The translations under genes and the position numbers were made by a program. A stretch of DNA of 64,000 nucleotides from Phoenicibacter sp963588595 (GTDB lineage: Bacteria > Actinomycetota > Coriobacteriia > Coriobacteriales > Eggerthellaceae), in the NCBI GenBank assembly GCA_963588595.1, contig CAVAIA010000019.1:1-64000 (forward strand). Reading direction: 5' to 3'. Below, one piece after another: positions 60,904 through 64,000 of the stretch (position 1 is its first letter; each line of letters opens with the position of its first letter). The notes under the pieces are model-generated. The model saw only the letters and a program-made list of their open reading frames with translations. It was not told the origin of the DNA and ran no database searches.

Positions 60904-61225
60904 CAGAACAGCCTCGAATGCCCAAAGGGGCAAAATGGGATTTGCAATATGGTAGAGGAAACAAATGTTCTACCTCCTCTACCACCCCTCCTTAGTAAAA
61001 GGGGCGAGTTGGCAACTTAAATTTATGCCCTCGCTCCTTTTTTAGTTTATAAACTTCAAAGAATAGCAATTAGGTTCTTCAATAAACGAAATAATAGCAG
61101 GTGAGCGAATTACAATATTTGAGCACGTTCAAAGAATAAAAAAGTATTTATAATAAATTTGTCTTTAAGCGAGGGGTTGCAAATAGACATTATAAAGTTA
61201 AGAGTGATTAGTAAGGAGACTAATT
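60904..61225 (+). other. Gap between the YkvI-type gene and nhaD
   Basis: 322 bases. The first half holds GGTAGAGG/CCTCTACC and the terminator below. The second half is AT-rich with a TATAAT at 61148-61153 lacking a good -35. AAGGAG precedes nhaD. No gene or copy of the 14-bp operator is visible. Confidence 0.5.
61001..61043 (+). terminator. Intrinsic terminator after the YkvI-type gene
   Basis: GGGGCGAG (61001-61008) pairs with CTCGCTCC (61030-61037), including one G-U pair, followed by six Ts. It marks the likely end of the grdE-grdB-transporter transcript, so nhaD probably has its own promoter. Confidence 0.75.
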
Positions 61226-62608
61226 ATGGACATTGGAGCAACGCTTCCGATTTATAGCATCATACCATTTGTTGGTATGTTGCTATCAATCGCGATTTTC
61301 CCACTAGTAAAAGCCGAATGGTGGGAAAAACATCAACTAGCTGTAGCAATTTTTTGGTCACTCGTTTTTCTAATTCCTTTCACAATTGGATATGGCATCG
61401 AGGAGACTGGATTGCAACTTGTGGAGAGCATCGTTGTCGACTTTATCCCATTCATCGTTTTATTGTTTGGGCTGTTTGTCGTAAGCGGAGGAATCCACAT
61501 CGGCGGAACAATAGCAGGCACAACGAAAAACAACGTTGTTATGCTTGCGATCGGCACATTTTTGGCAAGCTGGATTGGGACAACTGGAGCAGCAATGCTT
61601 CTTATCCGTCCAGTTATTCGCGCTAATAAATGGAGAAAAAATAAGAAACATATCATAATTTTCTTCATTTTCTTAATTGCAAACATTGGAGGTTGCATGA
61701 CTCCTCTTGGTGACCCTCCTCTATTCTTGGGCTTTTTAAGAGGCGTTCCATTCTTTTGGACTCTAGAGCACATTTGGCCAATTTTGCTCTTGAATGCAGT
61801 TTTGCTTCTTTCAATTTTTGCGGCAATTGATATGCATTTCTACAAAAAAGAGCCAAAAGAAAACTTAGATGAGCTTGCATTGATGCAAAGCGCAGACAAC
61901 AAAGTCCCGCTAAAAATTGAAGGCTCAATCAACATCTTGTTCTTAGCTCTAATAATTCTTGCAGTTATTTTAAATGGAACGATTCCATCTATGCCTATTT
62001 TCCAAGATGCAAATGGAGAAGTGGTTGGTATCACACTCATGGGCGAAGTTCACCTAGGAATTCAATACTTTGTGCAAATCGCAATTATATTGATTGCAGC
62101 AGCTCTATCTTGGAAGTTCACTCCAAAAGAAACTCGCATGGAGAAAAACGAGTTCAATTGGGGAGCGATTCAAGAAGTTGCAAAACTCTTCATCGGCATC
62201 TTCATCACTATGATCCCAGCGCTAGCGATTCTTCGTGTAAATGGCGGAAGTTTAGGAATAGACTCACCACTGAAGTTCTTCTGGTGCACAGGTGCACTTT
62301 CAGGATTTTTAGACAACTCCCCTACCTACGTTGTCTTCTTAACAACAGCAGGCGCATTAGGGGCAAGCGGCGCTGGCACGATTGCAACGACCGCAGGAGC
62401 TGTCACAGAGCAAATTTTACTTGCAATCAGCGCAGGTGCTGTTTTCATGGGTGCTTTGACTTACATAGGAAATGCGCCTAACTTTATGGTTAAGAACATG
62501 GCTGAGGAGGCAAAAATTAAGATGCCTTCATTCTTTGGGTATATGGGATGGTCGTTTGGAATCTTAATTCCAGTCTTCTTAATCGACACGATTGTGTTCT
62601 TCCTGTAA
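61226..62608 (+). CDS. nhaD: NhaD-type Na+/H+ antiporter
   Basis: Membrane antiporter of the NhaD/ArsB (ion transporter) superfamily, 460 residues, about 11 to 13 spans. IGTTGAAMLLIRPVIRAN, FLIANIGGCMTPLGDPPLFLGFLRG and the FLDNSPTYVVFLTTAG segment with conserved D and N are typical of NhaD. It would move Na+ out against H+. AAGGAG lies eight bases upstream. It lies beyond a terminator from the grd module, so a link (for example restoring a Na+ gradient for symport) is only suggested by position. Confidence 0.9.
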   Translation: MDIGATLPIYSIIPFVGMLLSIAIFPLVKAEWWEKHQLAVAIFWSLVFLIPFTIGYGIEETGLQLVESIVVDFIPFIVLLFGLFVVSGGIHIGGTIAGTTKNNVVMLAIGTFLASWIGTTGAAMLLIRPVIRANKWRKNKKHIIIFFIFLIANIGGCMTPLGDPPLFLGFLRGVPFFWTLEHIWPILLLNAVLLLSIFAAIDMHFYKKEPKENLDELALMQSADNKVPLKIEGSINILFLALIILAVILNGTIPSMPIFQDANGEVVGITLMGEVHLGIQYFVQIAIILIAAALSWKFTPKETRMEKNEFNWGAIQEVAKLFIGIFITMIPALAILRVNGGSLGIDSPLKFFWCTGALSGFLDNSPTYVVFLTTAGALGASGAGTIATTAGAVTEQILLAISAGAVFMGALTYIGNAPNFMVKNMAEEAKIKMPSFFGYMGWSFGILIPVFLIDTIVFFL

Positions 62609-62631
62609 CTTAATTATTACAAGGTTAGTTT

Positions 62632-62675
62632 TTTAGTCTGGCACTTTTCAAGTTTTGAATTTGTGCCAGACTAAA
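62632..62675. terminator. Strong hairpin between convergent nhaD and kinase genes
   Basis: TTTAGTCTGGCAC (62632-62644) and GTGCCAGACTAAA (62663-62675) are a perfect 13-bp inverted repeat, with an inner TTCAA/TTGAA pair in the 18-base loop. It lies between the two stops, and the kinase TAG is inside the right arm. No U-run follows on either strand, so it is terminator-like but not canonical. Confidence 0.55.
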
Positions 62676-63834
62676 GGAAATTTACTACAATCGCTGAAAT
62701 CGTCATAATAAATAGCGCGATCAACGACAAAGCAAATAGCGTTTTCGAATTAATTTTTTTAAAGAATGCAAATTTTTCCTTTAATCTACTTTTTTCTAGA
62801 GCAACAAAACTAAAAATCGTAAATGGGATCGCTACAATCCCTATGTATCCAACCGTCCTATAAGCAAAAGAGCGAGACGCCATCTCATCGTTCGGTTGCA
62901 AAAAAGCGCCGAAAACGCCAACTGTCATTAAAAGCCAAAACGCGACTATAAGCACATTCCACAAGGTTCCAAATTTCCTTTTTACTTTACCTAAGGAGTC
63001 CCTAAACGAAACATCTTTCGTATTTTTCAAATAGTTAACAGCGCTCCAAAGTTCTCCAACAGATTGATAGCGATCCTTAGGATCAAAAGATGTTGACCTC
63101 AATAAAACATCTTTAAACTCAAGAGGAATTTTTGAATCTAAAGATGCATTATCTCTGAGTGGGACTTTTGATAGTTCCTTCGTCAACATGAAATAAAGCA
63201 CCATTCCTAAAGAATAAATATCACTTTCCACGCAAGTCTCTTCATACCCATATTGTTCTGGCGGCGCGAAGAATGGCGTGCCGAACTGGGTGGTGTCTGG
63301 TGTTAAATCACCTTTTTTAAAACGAGCGATGCTAAGGTCAATAATAAAAACTTCTTCATCAGCGACAATTATGTTTGTTGGCTTTAAGTCACGATGAATC
63401 AAAGGTCTTGAGAAAGTGGTGTGTAAATCATCAACAGCGACACAAATTTTTAAGAAAAGTTGTTTAATTTGCTCTTCCGAAAGACAATTATCTTTTACAT
63501 GACGCTCTAAAGTCTCGCCATCGATATATTCTAAAATGACAACTCTGTTGCAAGCGTATTCTAAATACTCGATAATCTTAGGACAATGTTTTAGAAATAC
63601 ACCTTCTTGCTGTTCTTGCCAAATCTTCTTGTAAGCCTGGCCTTGCTTTGAGTTATAAGAAAACTCTTTTCTAATAAAAGGTCCGATAATGTTTCCTTCT
63701 TCATCTTTCTTCGCAACCTTTTGCGTTGATTCGCAATCTGTGTGCTTAAGCTCTTCTAAAACAATCCACTCTTGATCAGCATCAAAAGAATGCAATTGGG
63801 CGTCTAGTGAGGAACTATCAGAAATGCTGGCCAT
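62671..63834 (-). CDS. Membrane-anchored Ser/Thr protein kinase, atypical
   Basis: A 387-residue Hanks-type kinase followed by three membrane spans at the C-terminus. The catalytic loop HRDLKPTNI is intact, the APPEQY and ESDIYSLGMVLYFML segments are typical, and the lysine is in GPFIRKEFS. Two odd points: the Gly-rich loop is not recognisable (EELKHTDCESTQKV), and the DFG motif reads DLS (FIIDLSIARF), keeping the metal Asp. There is no outside PASTA domain. I start at the ATG at 63834, one base after the upstream gene's stop, with GGTGA eight bases before; a GTG at 63846 is the alternative. Confidence 0.85.
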   Translation of the reverse strand: MASISDSSSLDAQLHSFDADQEWIVLEELKHTDCESTQKVAKKDEEGNIIGPFIRKEFSYNSKQGQAYKKIWQEQQEGVFLKHCPKIIEYLEYACNRVVILEYIDGETLERHVKDNCLSEEQIKQLFLKICVAVDDLHTTFSRPLIHRDLKPTNIIVADEEVFIIDLSIARFKKGDLTPDTTQFGTPFFAPPEQYGYEETCVESDIYSLGMVLYFMLTKELSKVPLRDNASLDSKIPLEFKDVLLRSTSFDPKDRYQSVGELWSAVNYLKNTKDVSFRDSLGKVKRKFGTLWNVLIVAFWLLMTVGVFGAFLQPNDEMASRSFAYRTVGYIGIVAIPFTIFSFVALEKSRLKEKFAFFKKINSKTLFALSLIALFIMTISAIVVNFL

Positions 63835-63835
63835 C

Positions 63836-64000
63836 TTAAGCGTCACCGAGCAAATCTTGACCGAACCTATGCAACTCTACATTAGTTTCGACAATTGATA
63901 AACAATGCAAAATTGCATAAATCAAAATAACATCGCGCTTGCATTTTGAATAGAGCTCAGAGTTATTTGAAATCTTGAGCAATCTATTAACTTCATCAAG
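63836..64000 (-). CDS. Unidentified protein, C-terminal 54 residues (cut by window edge)
   Basis: An open frame enters from the right edge and ends in TAA at 63836, one base before the kinase ATG. The visible residues (LDEVNRLLKISNNSELYSKC to HRFGQDLLGDA) look helical. I do not recognise the family. The tight junction suggests translation coupled to the kinase, so it may be a partner in the same signalling unit. Confidence 0.6.
   Translation of the reverse strand, partial: LDEVNRLLKISNNSELYSKCKRDVILIYAILHCLSIVETNVELHRFGQDLLGDA

Noticed and set aside
1..64000. CRISPR arrays, insertion sequences, prophage or attachment sites
   Set aside because: No repeat-spacer pattern, transposase, integrase or phage structural gene was seen; gene order is that of a core chromosome.

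Overview
The window is an AT-rich bacterial chromosome segment, almost completely filled with genes. I see no phage, insertion sequence, CRISPR array or plasmid genes. The mix suggests a low-GC anaerobic actinomycete, most likely of the Coriobacteriia. Actinobacterial signs are a SepIVA-like/YceD pair, a SARP-type activator domain, an LCP protein with a LytR_C tail and a DivIVA homologue. Clostridia-like traits are RNase J, Asp23, a FakA-type kinase and glycine-reductase-type selenoprotein genes. The assignment to class is inference; no rRNA gene is present.

Left part (1-20 kb, mostly minus strand): a gene run rpsO-pnp-rnj-ftsK-rodZ-like-yajQ-rimO-pgsA/cinA leads into recA, which has its own promoter and is cut by the window edge. 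Next are the phosphate uptake genes pstSCAB, divergent from a phoB/phoR-type two-component system; an 11-bp-periodic Pho-box-like array lies between them. Then come ctp-ftsX-ftsE, a split transketolase, prfB and secA, an order close to the Bacillus secA-prfB-ftsEX-ctpB block.

Middle part (25-49 kb): a large STAND/SARP-type regulator, yqeK, an obg-nadD fusion, rpmA, an L21 gene with a long basic tail, polA, an L31 gene with a long charged tail, yceD, a sepIVA-like gene, rsmD, a shrunken RecG-like protein that has lost its helicase motifs, a fakA-like gene and asp23. After these are an NSS transporter, a LuxR-like protein, tRNA-Glu, RNase P RNA, divIVA, a ModE-like protein, an LCP protein, ligA and map.

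Right part (49-64 kb): aromatic amino acid synthesis is laid out as two divergent arms, aroC-aroK-aroQ/pepP (minus) and aroF-tyrA-pheA (plus). Directly after it lies the most distinctive region: grdX, a TetR regulator, grdE (pyruvoyl-enzyme precursor) and grdB with an in-frame UGA selenocysteine codon and a SECIS-like hairpin, then a YkvI-family membrane protein and an NhaD-type Na+/H+ antiporter. Three near-identical 14-bp palindromes lie upstream of grdE. This looks like a TetR-controlled selenoprotein reductase module with its own transporter. Its substrate cannot be read from the sequence, and GrdA, GrdC, GrdD and the Sec machinery are not in the window. The window ends with a membrane-anchored Ser/Thr kinase and a partial gene.

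Two window-wide themes stand out. The first is gene fusion or domain extension: PgsA-CinA, Obg-NadD, AroQ-M24, SEC-C-Map and the tailed L21 and L31. The second is a strong bias against UGA stops: 1 UGA among 55 genes whose stop I read, against 21 UAG, together with an RF2 that carries SPT where SPF is usual and a UGA codon used for selenocysteine.
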